Of a DNA stretch of 64,000 bases, positions 32,910 to 45,424 are shown in pieces. The notes below the pieces were generated by a model that did no database searches, was not told the DNA's origin, and was given only the letters and a program-made list of their open reading frames with translations. The stretch comes from Nectonema munidae (taxonomy: Eukaryota; Nematomorpha; Nectonematoida; Nectonematidae), in assembly GCA_030549495.1 (NCBI GenBank), contig JAUIRK010000338.1, positions 28,736 through 92,735 of the forward strand. The letters are read 5' to 3'. The position numbers and the translations under genes are program-made. Each line of letters opens with the position of its first letter. Position 1 is the first letter of the stretch.

Positions 32910-34683
32910 TATAAAGTATACAGATATGGAGGAATTAAACTTGGAATACGACGCAAAAAAATTTTGAGAATTAAGTTCGTTTTAATACAAGTCGTCAACT
33001 CTTTAAACCACTTCCCATAGATGAGTAAAAATGGATTTTATTAATTATTATAAATGAAGTAGGTCATGCATAAAAATATGATAATTGCGCAAAATATAAT
33101 GAGAAGAGAATAATCAGATGTTTAGATACGGCTAAAGAGTATGGGAATTAGCATAGTGGATTTCATCTTTGTTAGCTGATAGATTCTTGTTTTAATGGCT
33201 TCTTCTGTTAAAGCAATTTATCATTATCTTTAATCGATACTCCTACATAATCTTGAGATTCTCTAAATTTTCCATGGCAAGTTCTCATATGAAGATCGTA
33301 AAGAGAGTTGCGAAAATTTAAAATATTTAAACACCAGCCTTACTTCTGGTTTCGACTAAAAAAGACACCGCATATGCTTACAAAAGTTAAGCTTATTTTT
33401 AAAATGCTTGAAAAACGGGCATTCATGACTATCGGTTTCAATAACTGTTCATCGAACTGTCGTAAATGGCATGAATTTATCAAGCTCATTATAGCTATTA
33501 TAAATTCTACTTTCAGAGAAATACAAGCTATAAGTCTCGAAATTATACCGAGCGAAATTTTTCTTTTCCAAGAATATCATAATTCCAGCTTCATTTCAAA
33601 AGCTGACAATATTTTATGACAATGGAGCACGCAAGCTTAAGGGAATTCATAGATGCAAATACGTTCACTAAAAATGAAAGGAATGTTCGAAAACGGACAT
33701 CAAAATTTTTTACATGCATGTCTGGTTTGCTTTTCTGAAATTGCTGGACTCATTTCCATACTTACCCTTGAAAACTTTTTCTTTGGAAAGCCACTTCAAA
33801 TGTGAATGCAGCAAGAGTAATACTAAATATATTACATTCATTTAGCGCTTACAGAAGCAGATAAAATTTTTGTGGGCTTCAGTTAAAACATAAATTTCTG
33901 ATTGTTTCAATAGAAGAAGGTATTCAACTGCTATACACTTTCTTACATTACATGCGTGAGATCGTGTTTTTTGTCTTGGTTGCAATAGAAATGGATATTG
34001 TAAGCGCTTGTATCCAAAGAATATAATTTACGCTTTCCAACTATGCCCAAACGCAAGCAAATTTTATAAGGGCACTCTTTTTTCATTTTCTGAGAATATA
34101 TTTATAACTTCTCAAACACATGTGGAGCATTTGAGTCAAAGATCATGAAGCGAAATAAAAGCATTAATAATAATTTGTCTTTTATCACCGAATTTTTGGC
34201 ATTGAGCGATGATTCAGTGTAAAAAATTCTGAGAAAGATGCAAAAAATTATAGCTTCTAGTGAGCGTAAAATTGGGAGGTATAAATTTTTATTAAGAATA
34301 ACTAAGACGAGGCTGTACTACAAGTGCTTTAAAAAATGATAACCAGATCTTGGCATGGTGACTTTCCTCCAGCTAAATATAAACTTGGTGTATCTATATG
34401 CAAATTTATGAAATAAAAAACAGCATTGTCGGGTTAGGGTTAGCATTAGTGTTAGTATTCGAGTTCGCGTTGAGGCTAGGTTTAGTTATTAGCGCAATCC
34501 TACATAGTACATACATTTTTGACAAACTTTCCTATTTATTTGTATGATACACGTCTAACACAAAAAGCATCTAGGCACCCCCTTTTAGATTGCCAATTTT
34601 TCAGAATATCAGTGATCAGAATTAGTTTCATTTTGTGAAAGAAGCGCTCTATTTTGAAGAGATGATATGAATAAGTGTTGCCT
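32910..34683. other. SMNDC1 intron sequence, no gene recognised
   Basis: Part of the intron between the last two SMNDC1 coding exons. The + strand frame at 33308-33619 (103 codons) has no recognised domain. Some phrases look like old transposon coding sequence, but no family could be set. Confidence 0.35.
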
Positions 34684-34693
34684 GTATAAGAGG

Positions 34694-37346
34694 GTTCTAG
34701 GGCAATTGCCCGACTGACAAATGCCCGACAAACAAGTGCCCGATTAGGACAAATGCCCGATGGACAATTGCCCGATATGCCAGAAATTTTATTGTTTTTT
34801 GTGATATTTAAGAACAAAGAAATAATGAAATTTTAGGATGAAAAAATATAAATTAAGTTCAATTCAAATTTGTAAAAATAAAAAAATTTTAACTAAAAAT
34901 TTTTTATTATAAAATAGCAAAAACTAAAATTTTAGATTGTAGGCTATTGCTTTTAAAAAATTCTTTATTTCTCGATTTTCACAATCTAGATTCTAGAACA
35001 ATGTTGGCGATTCTTTTAGTTGTATCTTGATACTATTTTTTTGGTGAAGGCTCATGCCCTGCAGGCAATCTGTTAACCATTGTGTCGTTTAAAGCTTGTT
35101 CTGCCTTAAAAACTTGAAGAAAACGCCAGATATTTGGATGGCTTGATGTAATATTTGCCTGTAAGTGATTATGCCATCCTTCCAAGGAGTTTATTGTGCG
35201 TGGTAAGTCATTACATAGGCGATCATGCATATTCCACATAGCAATAGGAAAAACTGGACTGCTTCTACTTCGTCGTCGTATCCTACCAATATAGATGACA
35301 TCTTCAAGGTAGTCAATTATGGCGTCTGCATCTTCGCGCATATTTTCCTGTAGTTCTTCAAATGCTGAAACAACCTTGTCTTCAGGAACAAAAGCCAAAG
35401 CTGGTATGGTACGAATGGTTAAGGAAAACTCAGCATCATTTGAGTATTTTGACTGAAGACCTGTTGATTGTACTTTTCTATAAATTGATTGACACAGATG
35501 AAAAAAACACCCTTTAATAAATGTGTTTGGAAAAATTTCAGAAAGTGCATTTTTTGCAGCGACTTCAAAATCAATCATAATACTAGTTGGATTAAGTCTT
35601 GGATTTTTTCTTCTAAGTTGATTAAACAGTTCTTCATAGGTGCTCTGTCGCTTATTAGGTAATAATGCAAATACACATGGAATATTTCTCTTATAAATTA
35701 AACAGTGAATAGAATAAAGTTGATAAAATAGTTCAGGTACTACTTTAAATGTACCATCGCAAAACAACTCGTTGGATGACTGTAAGAGTTGCAAATTTTT
35801 TTCTGTAGAAAATATAGGTATGCGATTTTCTTTTCTTCCACTATCATAAAGTAAAGTTTTCTTCTTTGCACGTTTTTTGTATTCATCAGGAATAACCATA
35901 TCAAACAAGTTCAACGGTATAGGATGTGGTGCGTGTATAGCTTGTTTGAATCTTCTGATCGAACGTCTTAAAGTCCTTATAGCTGGAAGCTGAATAGCGA
36001 TTTCTGAAACATTTTGCAAGCTTGTTGTTAATATTTGCTGTGAAGTTTCATTGGTATTATTAGCTTTTCTCTTAATCTCATCACGTATTAAGAAGATTTT
36101 GTCAAAAAGTATCTGGTGCATGAGTGTGCTCGTGTCTTTCGCCAATTATTTGATCTCGACACAGAATAATTTTGGCTTTACAATTTTTATGCCGACGGCG
36201 CTCACATTCGTAAGACGTATTTCCAGAAGACAACTCTTTGTTTTTAGTGTAAACATAGCCATTATAGCAAAGTTTAAATCCTCCACGTTGAGTTGTGACA
36301 AAATCCATAATAAAATCTTAAATTTAATAAATAGAAAACAAATATGATATAAAAAAGTCCTTAAACATTTTTTAGGCTCAATATTATACATTAAAAATCA
36401 TTAGAAATATATCAATTATAGTTTATATATTACTACTTACATACTAAAAAATTTATTTATTTAATTTAGCATATATAATAATTTGAGTGCTTTAATATAC
36501 AACTACAATAATTTTTAGCTTTAACATAAAAAACAAAAGCTAGCAAATAATTTTGTGAAGGAATAAAAATAACAAATGTTTTTTTAATATTTTTTACTTT
36601 AATATTTCTTCAAACTTGATTAATAATTGTATTAAAAAAATATTTTTAGTATATTATGTTAAAAATTATTGATCAATATTTGCTTTTATTAATCAATAGA
36701 AAAATTTGCTTTTATTAATCAAAAATTGAAAAAAATTGACTTTATTACAAAATATATTAAAATTTATATAAAAAAATAATCAAAAATATAAGATAATAAA
36801 ATCTTACAAAGAAAAAATATCAATTTTAAATTGAATAGAAAAAACAAGTAAATTTTATTCTAGATTTATAGATCAAAAATTTTTGTGTAAAGCAACAGAA
36901 TAATAATGTACAATTAAAAAATATCCTCAAATTTAGCATATTTATATAGGGGTAGTTGGATTATTTCATGTTGAAGCTTAGACAGCTGGCTCATAAATAA
37001 TCTACTTAAAACTTAACTACACGGAAGTTGTTTTCTTTTTATACATAAAAGTATTAAAAAAAATTAAAATTGAGTAAATCTTCTTAAATACAAGTTTTTA
37101 ATTCTATATAATTTTCTTAAACAAATTTCTAAGTAGTTTCACTTCTTCCTGCGCATTAAATTTTATTTTTTTATCATCATGTTAAATAGTTATATAACAG
37201 TATAAAATAATTTTTAAATAATTAAATGTTACATTATTGTGTCATATTTTATTTCATATACTTTACATATTATTGATTCAATTATCGCAAACATATCGGG
37301 CACTTGTCTGTCGGGCACTTGTCCATCGGGCAATTGTCCGGATAAC
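34694..37346 (-). mobile_element. Mutator-like element (MULE) with subrepeat TIRs
   Basis: Ends read GTTCTAGGGCAATTGCCCGA (left) and, reverse-complemented on the right, GTTATCCGGACAATTGCCCG. Each end continues as a run of 14-17 bp subrepeats of the type GGACAATTGCCCGAT: about five on the left, three on the right. Flanks are GTATAAGAGG (34684-34693) and GTGTAAGAGG (37347-37356), a 10-bp target duplication with one mismatch. The total of 2,653 bp includes the transposase at 34979-36308. Inserted in an SMNDC1 intron, same strand as the host gene. Confidence 0.85.
34979..36308 (-). pseudogene. MULE transposase with N-terminal FLYWCH finger
   Basis: Cut-and-paste transposase. The N-terminal piece (36102-36308) is a FLYWCH zinc finger: TTQRGGFKLCYNGYVY, then CERRRHKNCKAKI and HEHTH, with Tyr where Trp is usual. 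The core (35033-36145) has the DDE triad: Asp in ELFCDGTFKVVP (residue 130), Asp in IMIDFEVAAKNAL (192) and Glu in INSLEGWHNHLQ (322). CFFH (213-216) is the typical Cys-x2-His before the insertion domain. A frameshift lies between finger and core (about 36105-36145), and one TAG follows PSPKK. After it the frame continues for 19 residues (YQDTTKRIANIVLESRL) to a natural-looking stop at 34979. The triad is intact, so the copy is young, but it is probably inactive. Confidence 0.85.
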
Positions 37347-37545
37347 GTGTAAGAGGAATACTCTAAGGCTTCATTCACAATGATTTTGCATATACAAAAT
37401 TCAGGAAAAATTATTTTAGAAAAATATGTTATGAAATAGCTCCTGGCTAAATTATCTCCTAGATCTTTATTTATTACCGTAAACTAAAAATGTAGTATAA
37501 TTTAGTGAAAGAGTGGCTAAAATGCTAAATACAATTTTACGCTAC

Positions 37546-37672
37546 CTTTCGATTGAAGTTCTGCCATTTTATTTTTTCAGTCTCTCGGATCATTGTTAAT
37601 TCCTGGCGTCTGGCTGCCTTTTTCAGAGCTTTGTTTTTCTTCATCTCATTCCATTCCTTCAAAGTTTTTTTC
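37546..37672 (-). CDS. SMNDC1: SMNDC1 exon encoding the basic helical segment
   Basis: Acceptor TTATTTTGTAG, then 127 nt ending at CGAAAG|GTAGCG. It starts with the last base of an Arg codon, matching the phase of the exon at 45262-45422. KKNKALKKAARRQEL and KIKWQNFNRK align with KKKKALKKAQRIKEL and KVKWQQFNNR of vertebrate SMNDC1. This is the conserved basic helix thought to mediate spliceosome contacts. Confidence 0.9.
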
Positions 37673-37679
37673 CTACAAA

Positions 37680-38627
37680 ATAAAATTATGTAGATTATTA
37701 TAATCCTCCCAAACATATATTCAAGCTTCTTTGATCTGTTAAAATCTTTTTTTACGAAAAAAAAAACAATCCTCCATATTGAGCACCGTGTGCACAAAAA
37801 CTGTTTGGAGTGGTTTTGGTCCATAAATCAAAATATTCCAACGTTTTGGCCATTATACTCCACGATCTCCATAATGTTTGTTTTATGTCTATATTTTTTT
37901 CAGGCTATTGAATTTCGTTCTTGCGAGTAAAGTAGAGAAAGTGAAAATTTTGTGCAGTTTAGAATAGAGATAGATTCATTGTTTTGTAGACGCTACTTTT
38001 TACTATACTATAAAGAAAGAAGAAAGTTTGCTAAAATATTTAAAAATTATCTAAACTTTGTTTAGAGTTGCCATTTTAAGGAAATTCAAAGAGTTGTGCA
38101 AGTAACCAAAATAAAAGAAAACTTCAAAACTCTGTAAACGCAATACTACAGTGATGCAAAATATTGTTAAAAAGATAGACAGAGACACCATTAAAGGAAT
38201 GAACAGATTTTAAGTATATACGAAAAATCACAAAAAACGTTAAATTGTCAAAAAAATTGTAAAAAAAAAGAAAAAAATATTTATAGATAGGCTGACGATT
38301 TTTAAACGATTAGGTACCGTTTTATTGTTATTTATTAACCTTCCTTTTTATAATTTGTCCCGTTTATTATTGTAACAAAATTATAAAATTTGTATTTTTT
38401 GACTATTATATAAAACGAAGTGCTACATAAGGAATTGAAGTTCCTCAAACTAGATAATCATTTTAATGATGGCAAAACTAGAGTGTTCTGTAATCACTGT
38501 AAGATTTACTTGTGTCTCTCATGGAGGAAGAAGCGATATTAATCATTCTTTACGAAGCCAAAAAGATGGAAACTCCTTCTGTCACAGCGGGTCCCATTTT
38601 TGTTAAAATGATATATGGTCAATTTAA
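37680..38627. other. SMNDC1 intron sequence
   Basis: AT-rich intronic DNA with nothing recognised. The + strand frame at 38512-38817 runs across a MITE and is not a gene. TTAACCTTCC near 38338 resembles a piggyBac end, but no partner was found. Confidence 0.4.
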
Positions 38628-38736
38628 CCGGTTATCGAATTTAGAAAATGTGAATCGTCTGCGTTTATTAATGCTTTTAAATACAAATCTTCTGCTTTGC
38701 ATTAGATATCGTCTGATTATTTTGGTCGATAACGGG
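38628..38736 (+). mobile_element. TTAA-flanked MITE, copy 2
   Basis: A 109-bp element with perfect TTAA on both sides (38624-38627, 38737-38740). Ends are CCGGTTATCGAA and GGTCGATAACGGG. The interior contains ATCGTCTGCG, CTTCTGCTTTGCAT and ATATCGTCTGATTATT. Inverted relative to copy 3. Confidence 0.8.
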
Positions 38737-38879
38737 TTAATTATAGACAGCCTGAAAAATAGCGAATTTTTTTATAATATTTTTTCAAGAGATTGTAACA
38801 ATTTGAGAGACTTGTAAACGCTTCCTTAACAAAAATATGTTCTTAACCGAATATCACTTCACTAGTTTCTTTGTATTAA

Positions 38880-38996
38880 CCCGTTAACGACCAGAATAAT
38901 CAGACGATATCTAGTATAAAGCAGAAGATTTGTATTAAAAAGCATTAATAAACGCAGATGATTCATATTTTTGTAGTCGACTGTGGTCGAAACTGC
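38880..38996 (-). mobile_element. TTAA-flanked MITE, copy 3
   Basis: TTAA at 38876-38879 and 38997-39000. Begins CCCGTTAACGACCAGAATAA; through GACGATATC and GCAGAAGATTTGTAT it is the reverse complement of copy 2, which lies about 145 bp to the left. The right end is more diverged (GGTCGAAACTGC). The two copies form a near-palindromic pair that could fold in RNA. Confidence 0.7.
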
Positions 38997-39000
38997 TTAA

Positions 39001-40831
39001 GTTAAAATTCAGTAGAAAGAGTCATAAAATATTTCACCAAAACACGTAACAAGAATAAAGAGAATTTATTCTTATAACTAGATTTTATTTAAAATTGATT
39101 TCTCTTAAAAGAAGAAAATGTCCTCAAAGTTTTATTTCATACTAACAAGAATTTATGATAAACAAAATTAATATTTGCTATATCAACTTACTTTGTTAGG
39201 ATTAAAGGCCGGCGAAAAAATTAGCTTCCCACTTCCATACACATATCGATTTTTTAAATTTCTTTCAAACTATACCTTTTTTCGAAGATAATAGAAAAAT
39301 TAGTAAAAAAAAAAGTATATGACATCTTACTTAAGATCTGTTGAAATTCATTTCCAGCATCAAATTCATTATTTGTAAAACTTGAATATTTTTTCTATCC
39401 GTTTTATATTTGACAATCTAAAAACAAGATCACTAATGTTTTGTTAAAAAAATAATGATTGAATTATAAAAGTTTAAGGTAGTTTAATTTCGAGCTGCAA
39501 ACATATCAAAAGTTTTTTTCAAAAATACATGTCCATTTTTGGCTCAAAAGCAGGGCTGGGAAAACCTGGGCTCTCCTTCAGAAAACGCAGTGTTTTGTGG
39601 TTTTCTAATCTAAATTGTACTCTTCTAAAGCTTTCCAAAATAGGAAGGAAGTTTTCTACCTTAACATTTCGCTTTTGGTAAGAAATACATCTTCTGTTGG
39701 TAAAAGAATCACACTTTGTTTCGAGTTTCACTTTTTTCATTACTTTCGAACCTTAATCATATCTATAATTTCCTGGAATCAGAATTTTAGAGTTTCAATA
39801 AGATTGATTGCAAAAAGGCTGTGTTTACATCTTTTGACTGCAGGATCAGTTTTTTTGTCAATCTTTCTCCAAATCATTCCAAAGAGTTGTGATAAAGTTT
39901 TGCTCACCTTTTTCAATTTCCTGCTTATTAAGCTTTGTGCCTCTCGGTGTGTATTTACTACATGTTGAGTATCAGCTATATTATATTCATAGGATATTAT
40001 AGTAACTTCTATATAGTAACATATAGAATACTAGCACCGTTGCTAAGATATATACTTAACGAGAAAACTCTGACGGTAGGATGATCGCAACAAATTTTCC
40101 ATTTATAAATAGAAGCAGCCTAAAAGAAATAACGGGATAGAAATAGCGAACTTATTGAGTATATCGGACGGACATATTTGAGGTAATGTCAAATGATTCA
40201 CCATAGCAATCTGAAATCGGAATTGTGTTATTGAGAAAAGAATAACAATAATAGAGATGTATCGGATGTGAAACTTTTTGTATCTGCAGATATCATAATT
40301 GCTATTCTAAGCAAATGCAAGTTTTACACTTCTTAAAAATTTAGAGAGATGATGTCATTGTACATGTGTTATCATAAAGAAATACTTATAAAATTTTGGA
40401 TAAGGTAAATATTCAAAAATTCCGAAAAAAACTTTGCGGTATATAGAAAGAAAAGAAATGCTTGAAAATTGATTGAATAGATTCTGAAATGATCCGCGGA
40501 TGAGGATGTTAAGAGGCTCTAATTTTTTTGCGGATATCCGGTGCATCTCTAATCAAGAATCGGTCTACAGGCTCATAGTCTTCAATATATTGAGGAGTAA
40601 ATGTCAGCTGATCTATGTATGAGATATTTCAAGCGGAATTCACCATTAATAAATAATTGTTCAGATTATTTATAAGCCTAACTTCAGAAGAACGATGTGG
40701 TTTCAAATCAAAACAATTTCTTTTAAACATGCGTGTAGAGTTTGTTAATCCTACAGACAAAATATTAAAATGTTTTCTCGAGTAAAACATTTTAATCTGT
40801 TCTAAAATTTTAAAAAAGTATTTTTCTTGAT
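39001..40831. other. SMNDC1 intron sequence, no gene recognised
   Basis: AT-rich. Near 39552 is CAGGGCTGGGAAAACCTGG, similar to a hAT end of the 59.4-kb type. Frames at 39519-39740 (minus) and 39615-39968 (plus) overlap each other and have no recognised domain. Confidence 0.35.
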
Positions 40832-43145
40832 TTGATGAGTTCAATAGATTGGGAATTTGAGCGTGAAAATGAACCAGAAAAAATGATCAGTTTAATTAAT
40901 AACAAAATCAGTAGGTGTGTGAAAACATCCAAAGTTATTCAAAAAGATCTTCAAAAATTTAAATATAAAAAAGAACTTTCTGATTGGGCCACCCCTAAAC
41001 TACTAGAACTTATTAAAAACGTGATTTGCTTTATTTCAAAATAAAAAAAGTAAACGAATATAAAATTAATATGTTGATTGACGTAAAGTAATTAAGCACA
41101 TGTGTAAAACATCTAAAAGTAACTTTTCGAAAAAATGTTTACCAACAAAAGCAGCAAAGAAGCTTGGAAAAATATAAGTAGTTTCATTGAGATGATAAGA
41201 CTTTAGTTTGGAAACAAAATGATGAAGTAATTGACCCGTTAACGACCAGAATAATCAGACAATACCTAGTATAAAGCAGAAATAAAAGCAGACGATTTGT
41301 ATTAAAAAGCATAAATAAAAGCAGACGATTCAAAGTCGAGATATGTCGATAACCCTTTAATGACAATAATAAACTCTGTAATTTTATAAATACATTTTAC
41401 ACTCATTCAAGTATTAAGAATTCAGTATGTGATTTTTTATTATTTTATACATATTTTCATAATTTTATAAATCAAAGCAATGAGTCTTCTGATGCTGATC
41501 TTTCTGAGTATCTATCTACCTCAAGTTGAGTCAACAATGACACTGAGAAAAGGATTAACATCAATGAGGTGCTTTTTACGGTATCCATAGTTTGAGTGAT
41601 AGTAAAACTGAAGATATGGCTTCTCAGCATTTCACTTAAAAATTGTCAAATATATAGTTGTTTTTCCTCTGCTTTATGCTTTTAATCTGTGTATTCATCA
41701 TTCAGTTTTTCCTTCGTGTTTGAAACTCAGCAAGTGTATTCCCATATACAAGAAGAAAAGTGACAAATTTGATATAGATAATTACCGACCTATTTTTTTA
41801 GTAAGTATCATTTCTAAGCTGTTTGAATCACTCACACGTTCTTAACTATTTCAATATGAACAATTTGCTACATTAAAAAAAACTCTTTAACTGTCATTGC
41901 ACATAGTTATTTAACAAATACACTTATTGAATATTTGGACAATAATGATGATGTCCTTGTTATCTATCTAGATCTTTCAAAGGCATTTGATACAATTTCT
42001 CACTACAAACTTATTTTCAAGTTAAAACAGTATGGCTTTGATAATAAAACTTTGAGTTTTTTCAAAGCATACCTGTTTTTCAGACAATAAATTATGAATG
42101 TCAATGATCACTTCTCTGAACCTCTTACACTTATGAGTGAAGTGCGACAAAGTTCCGTTTTAGAGCCTTTTCTATTTTTAGTTTACATAAAAGATGTTTT
42201 TTCTTCTAATCCAGACCTTGAAGTCCTCTCGTTTCCAGATGACATAACAATCTTAGCACCTTACTCTCTTCTACACCAAGCCTTTGTTTGCAATAAATCT
42301 TTAGACGATGTGTACACACACAGTTAACATTAATAAAGTTTTTTTAAGAAAAAAAAGGTTTTTTAACGACTTTCTCATCTAATCATAAGAAATCCGTTTA
42401 CATCTTTTTTACCAACAAAAAAACTCCACATTTTTTAAGAAGCAATAAGATTGTACTATCAAAAACTCACAATTTCTTGGCTGTGTATTTACCGATGATA
42501 ATCTAATGTGGGATTGACATGTTAAGCATGTTTCCAGAAAGATCAGCCATGTTATCGGAATATTGTATTCCTTTAAGTCTAAAAAACCGGTACACGTAAA
42601 ATGTGAAATTTATAGAGCTCTTGCTTTACCACATTTATCGTACGTACAGTATAATAAATTGAAGATATTGCTGCAACATTTCAAGTCTCTTAATTTCACA
42701 ACAAAAAAGCTGTTCGATTAGTTTTTAACTTAAAATATAATGCACATACCTCTAATATTTTTTAGGAAAAAAACAATTTGTAATTAACTGACTGGTTTTA
42801 ATATTTTCCTAGATACATGAACAATTCATCAAATCAGCTCAAAAATCTTTCAAGTTTAGATTGATAAAAAAGTGGAATAATTTTTTTCACTTGTTCATTG
42901 AGTTCAAGTATCCTCTTTCACCCTTGAAACACAAACCCACCTTGTATTTTATTTACGATTATTATCATTATGCCTGTACCAAATCCGAATGTTTTGTTTG
43001 TAAAAATTATTAAATAGTTTATATATTCACATAATCTTATTTTTTCTTTCTATTATTCTTTATTTTGTTTACTTGCACTATTTTTTTTACTTTTGTTATA
43101 TCCTCTCTTATCCTTAAAAGAGTTGCAACAAAAATAAATAAACTT
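40832..43145 (+). mobile_element. LINE (non-LTR retrotransposon), decayed, with nested MITE
   Basis: The + strand carries remnants in the expected order. A linker peptide ending KKELSDWATPKLLELIK is at 40832-41044. Reverse-transcriptase pieces follow: FDIDNYRPIFLVSIISKLFE near 41777; motif A in VIYLDLSKAFDTISHYKL near 41958; a motif B remnant with SVLEPFLFLVYIKDV near 42155; and motif C as FPDDITILA, where FADD is usual. Thumb-region VKCEIYRALALPHLSYVQ follows near 42600, and the element ends in AATAAATAAA-type sequence near 43140. Many stops and shifts; no intact ORF. Jockey/CR1-like by motif style. A MITE (41235-41356) is inserted. Confidence 0.75.
41235..41356 (-). mobile_element. TTAA-flanked MITE, copy 4, inside the LINE
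   Basis: Begins CCCGTTAACGACCAGAATAA after TTGA (a mutated TTAA at 41231-41234) and ends GTCGATAACCC before TTAA (41357-41360). The interior repeats AAATAAAAGCAGACGATT twice, a short internal duplication absent from the other copies. Confidence 0.65.
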
Positions 43146-45261
43146 TGGTAAGGATAAAGAACAACTTGTAACAATCGAGTGAAAATTCCTCAGATGGACA
43201 AGTTTTAGCTTATCTTGGGAGCTAATGAAGAAATAGTGGCTCCATGAAAATTTTGTTCTTTCAATTTCCCAAGCAAAATTTGCAGCAAATTTCTACTAAT
43301 TTACTTCTCTAATTTAAAGCAACATACACATTTGTACATAATATAAAATGGTGTCAGTAAAACACGCGCGCGAACGTGCGAAAGTAGATAAAAAAAAATA
43401 AAAACACACGCGCAAAGAGCATATATATATATATATTCAAAAATTGTAAAAAAATTCATATAAAAAAATTAAACTTTTCTTATTTTTTTTGATCAAAAAC
43501 TTTTGTTTAATTGATTCCGCTCTTTACAACTATCAAAAACTGGATTTGAAAAATAAAGAATAATAATTTAATTGAAAATTTTAATTTTTTAAAACTTTTC
43601 AAAATTATATAACATCTCAAAAGTAAAATTAAAAAATTGACTTAAAAAAATTTTTTTTTAAGGATAAATAAATTATTCAATAAGTTGTGTCTACTTATTC
43701 AATTTTGGATAAAATCGTAAAATATATTGATTTATATATTTTTGTCCACCAATATTTTTGTTTTATTTAAAATATTAAATTCAAAAAGTATATTGATAGA
43801 TTTAAAATTGTTTATTTTTTTAGATATTTATATATTTCTAATAAGTATACCAATAATGTTATAGATTTATGTTATTTCTGTACAAAGTATATCTAATAAA
43901 ATTAGATAAAATCACCAATAGCAAAAAAATTACTATTATGATTAACTTTTAATTGTATTCTTCCTTTTCGTTATATATTCTTTTATGTTTGAATTGTATC
44001 CAAAACAACTTTGTGGTTATATTAAAACTTTGGTGGACCTATCCATCGGTACGTTTAGCTTTTAACCAAATTACTTTGCCTTATTATATTATCAGTCTAT
44101 TTTCAAAACTCGTATTATTTTTAATCATTTGAAAAGATGAGTAAATGATGAGGTGTGTTCTTTTGGTATGGACGAATAAAAGCTATTATGAAAGTCGTTA
44201 ATAGAGTATTTCCGAAATGTAAATTAAAACTTTGTTATAGACATTATCTTAATAAATTACTAAATTCTAGTAAAAACTAGAATCTAGATCGACATGATTT
44301 TTGGAAAAATGGACTAATTTTTAAATCAGAAGTGGAACCTTTTTCTGGAAGCTATAACGATTTTAAAAGTTATTTATCTTAATTTTATATTTATAACTTT
44401 AAAAATACATATATACTCAAAAAGATGGCATGAAATTATTTTGGACGAACAAGAATCATGTTTTTAGGAAAAATATTCTTTGCAAACCTAAAAAATTGCA
44501 TGATTTAATTGAATATCTTTACTAACAAGTTTTGTCAGAAGAATCAGGTGGTGAGTGAGCTTAAACTGTTTTTTAAAGTTTTTCTTTTTAAACATTAACT
44601 AAATGATGTATTTCATTATATTTTGCAACAATAGTACCAAAATATTTGTTCTATTTATCAATAGAAATAATCTGATATGATCAATAAACTTTTTAATTTT
44701 CTTCAATACAATTATTCAGCATTACAAACTATATTAAGCATTATAGCTTGGTTCCTTTTTTCAAGACTGTAATATATTGCACAGTCCTTAAGGTGAAGTG
44801 ATTCTAGGTACGATTTTTCAGATTCCAATGTTTCTTAAAGAAGAATTTTCTTAATTTTGACGATCGCAACAAAAGAGTCAACGTGCTGGGAAAGCATCCA
44901 AATAATCCCTTTTGGAAAATGAGTGTATGATAAATCACTCTATATTAAAAATATTTGTTGAAAAAATCCCTTGGAAACGATGAGTTATATGGGAATGTAG
45001 ATTTGTGTTATTAAAGGAAATTATTTGTACATATTTCATTGACATTCGTGACAAGGAAATGTTATCCCAACTCGATTGAGCATGCTAAAAATATTAATGT
45101 TGAATTTGTCACAACATTAGAAAAAAATTTAAAACTTGGAGAGAAAATAAAAGGATCTAAAGTGCTTTTTTAGATCTAAAGTAGACGATTTTTGGGACCT
45201 TTTTTGATTTGGGATCCTCCCTGCTCTAATGCATGCATAGGCAGAATGAAAACAAACAAAC
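43146..45261. other. SMNDC1 intron sequence
   Basis: AT-rich intron. A CG-containing alternating tract (ACACGCGCGCGAACGTGCG) lies near 43362, followed by a TA repeat near 43423. A MULE-like peptide remnant at 44150-44570 is listed separately. Nothing else recognised. Confidence 0.35.
44150..44570 (+). pseudogene. possible MULE-type transposase remnant
   Basis: The + strand encodes RIKAIMKVVNRVFPKCKLKL, followed directly by CYRHYLNKLL. Further on it encodes RWHEIILDEQESCF. FP.C..KLCYRHY resembles the Cys-x2-His region that follows the second Asp in MULE transposases. There are several stops and frame changes. Too short to assign to a clade, and weaker than the other calls. Confidence 0.3.
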
Positions 45262-45422
45262 CTTTTTTTCTTCTCCATGACATCTGAGGGAAATGCAAAC
45301 TTCTTAGATGGCTTGTCTGAATCAGAGAGGTCAAACTCTTTGAGTCCGCTGATACCATCCTTTTCCCTTTCACCGTTTTCATCACCTCCAAGTCCGTGGG
45401 AGAGGTACTTGATTTGGCTTTT
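45262..45422 (-). CDS. SMNDC1: SMNDC1 exon after the Tudor region
   Basis: Acceptor TTTTTATTCTTGCAG, 161 nt, donor AAAAAAAG|GTTTGT. It starts in phase 0 with KSQIKYLSHG and ends with EKKK plus AG, completed to Arg by the next exon. The middle is a Gly/Asp/Glu/Lys-rich linker; DKPSKK corresponds to NKPMSKK in vertebrate SMNDC1. It sits between a 7.6-kb intron and the intron hosting the piggyBac element. Confidence 0.8.
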
Positions 45423-45424
45423 CT

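Noticed and set aside
32609-32998. 129-codon minus-strand ORF
   Set aside because: It is the wrong frame over the last SMNDC1 exon; the in-phase reading from the acceptor at 32902 gives the conserved SIFAT motif.
43355-43440. CG-alternating and TA-repeat tract as a regulatory or Z-DNA element
   Set aside because: Simple-sequence DNA; nothing in the context supports a function.
45176-45391. 71-codon minus-strand ORF and the antisense ORF at 45277-45543
   Set aside because: Shadows of the SMNDC1 exon at 45262-45422.
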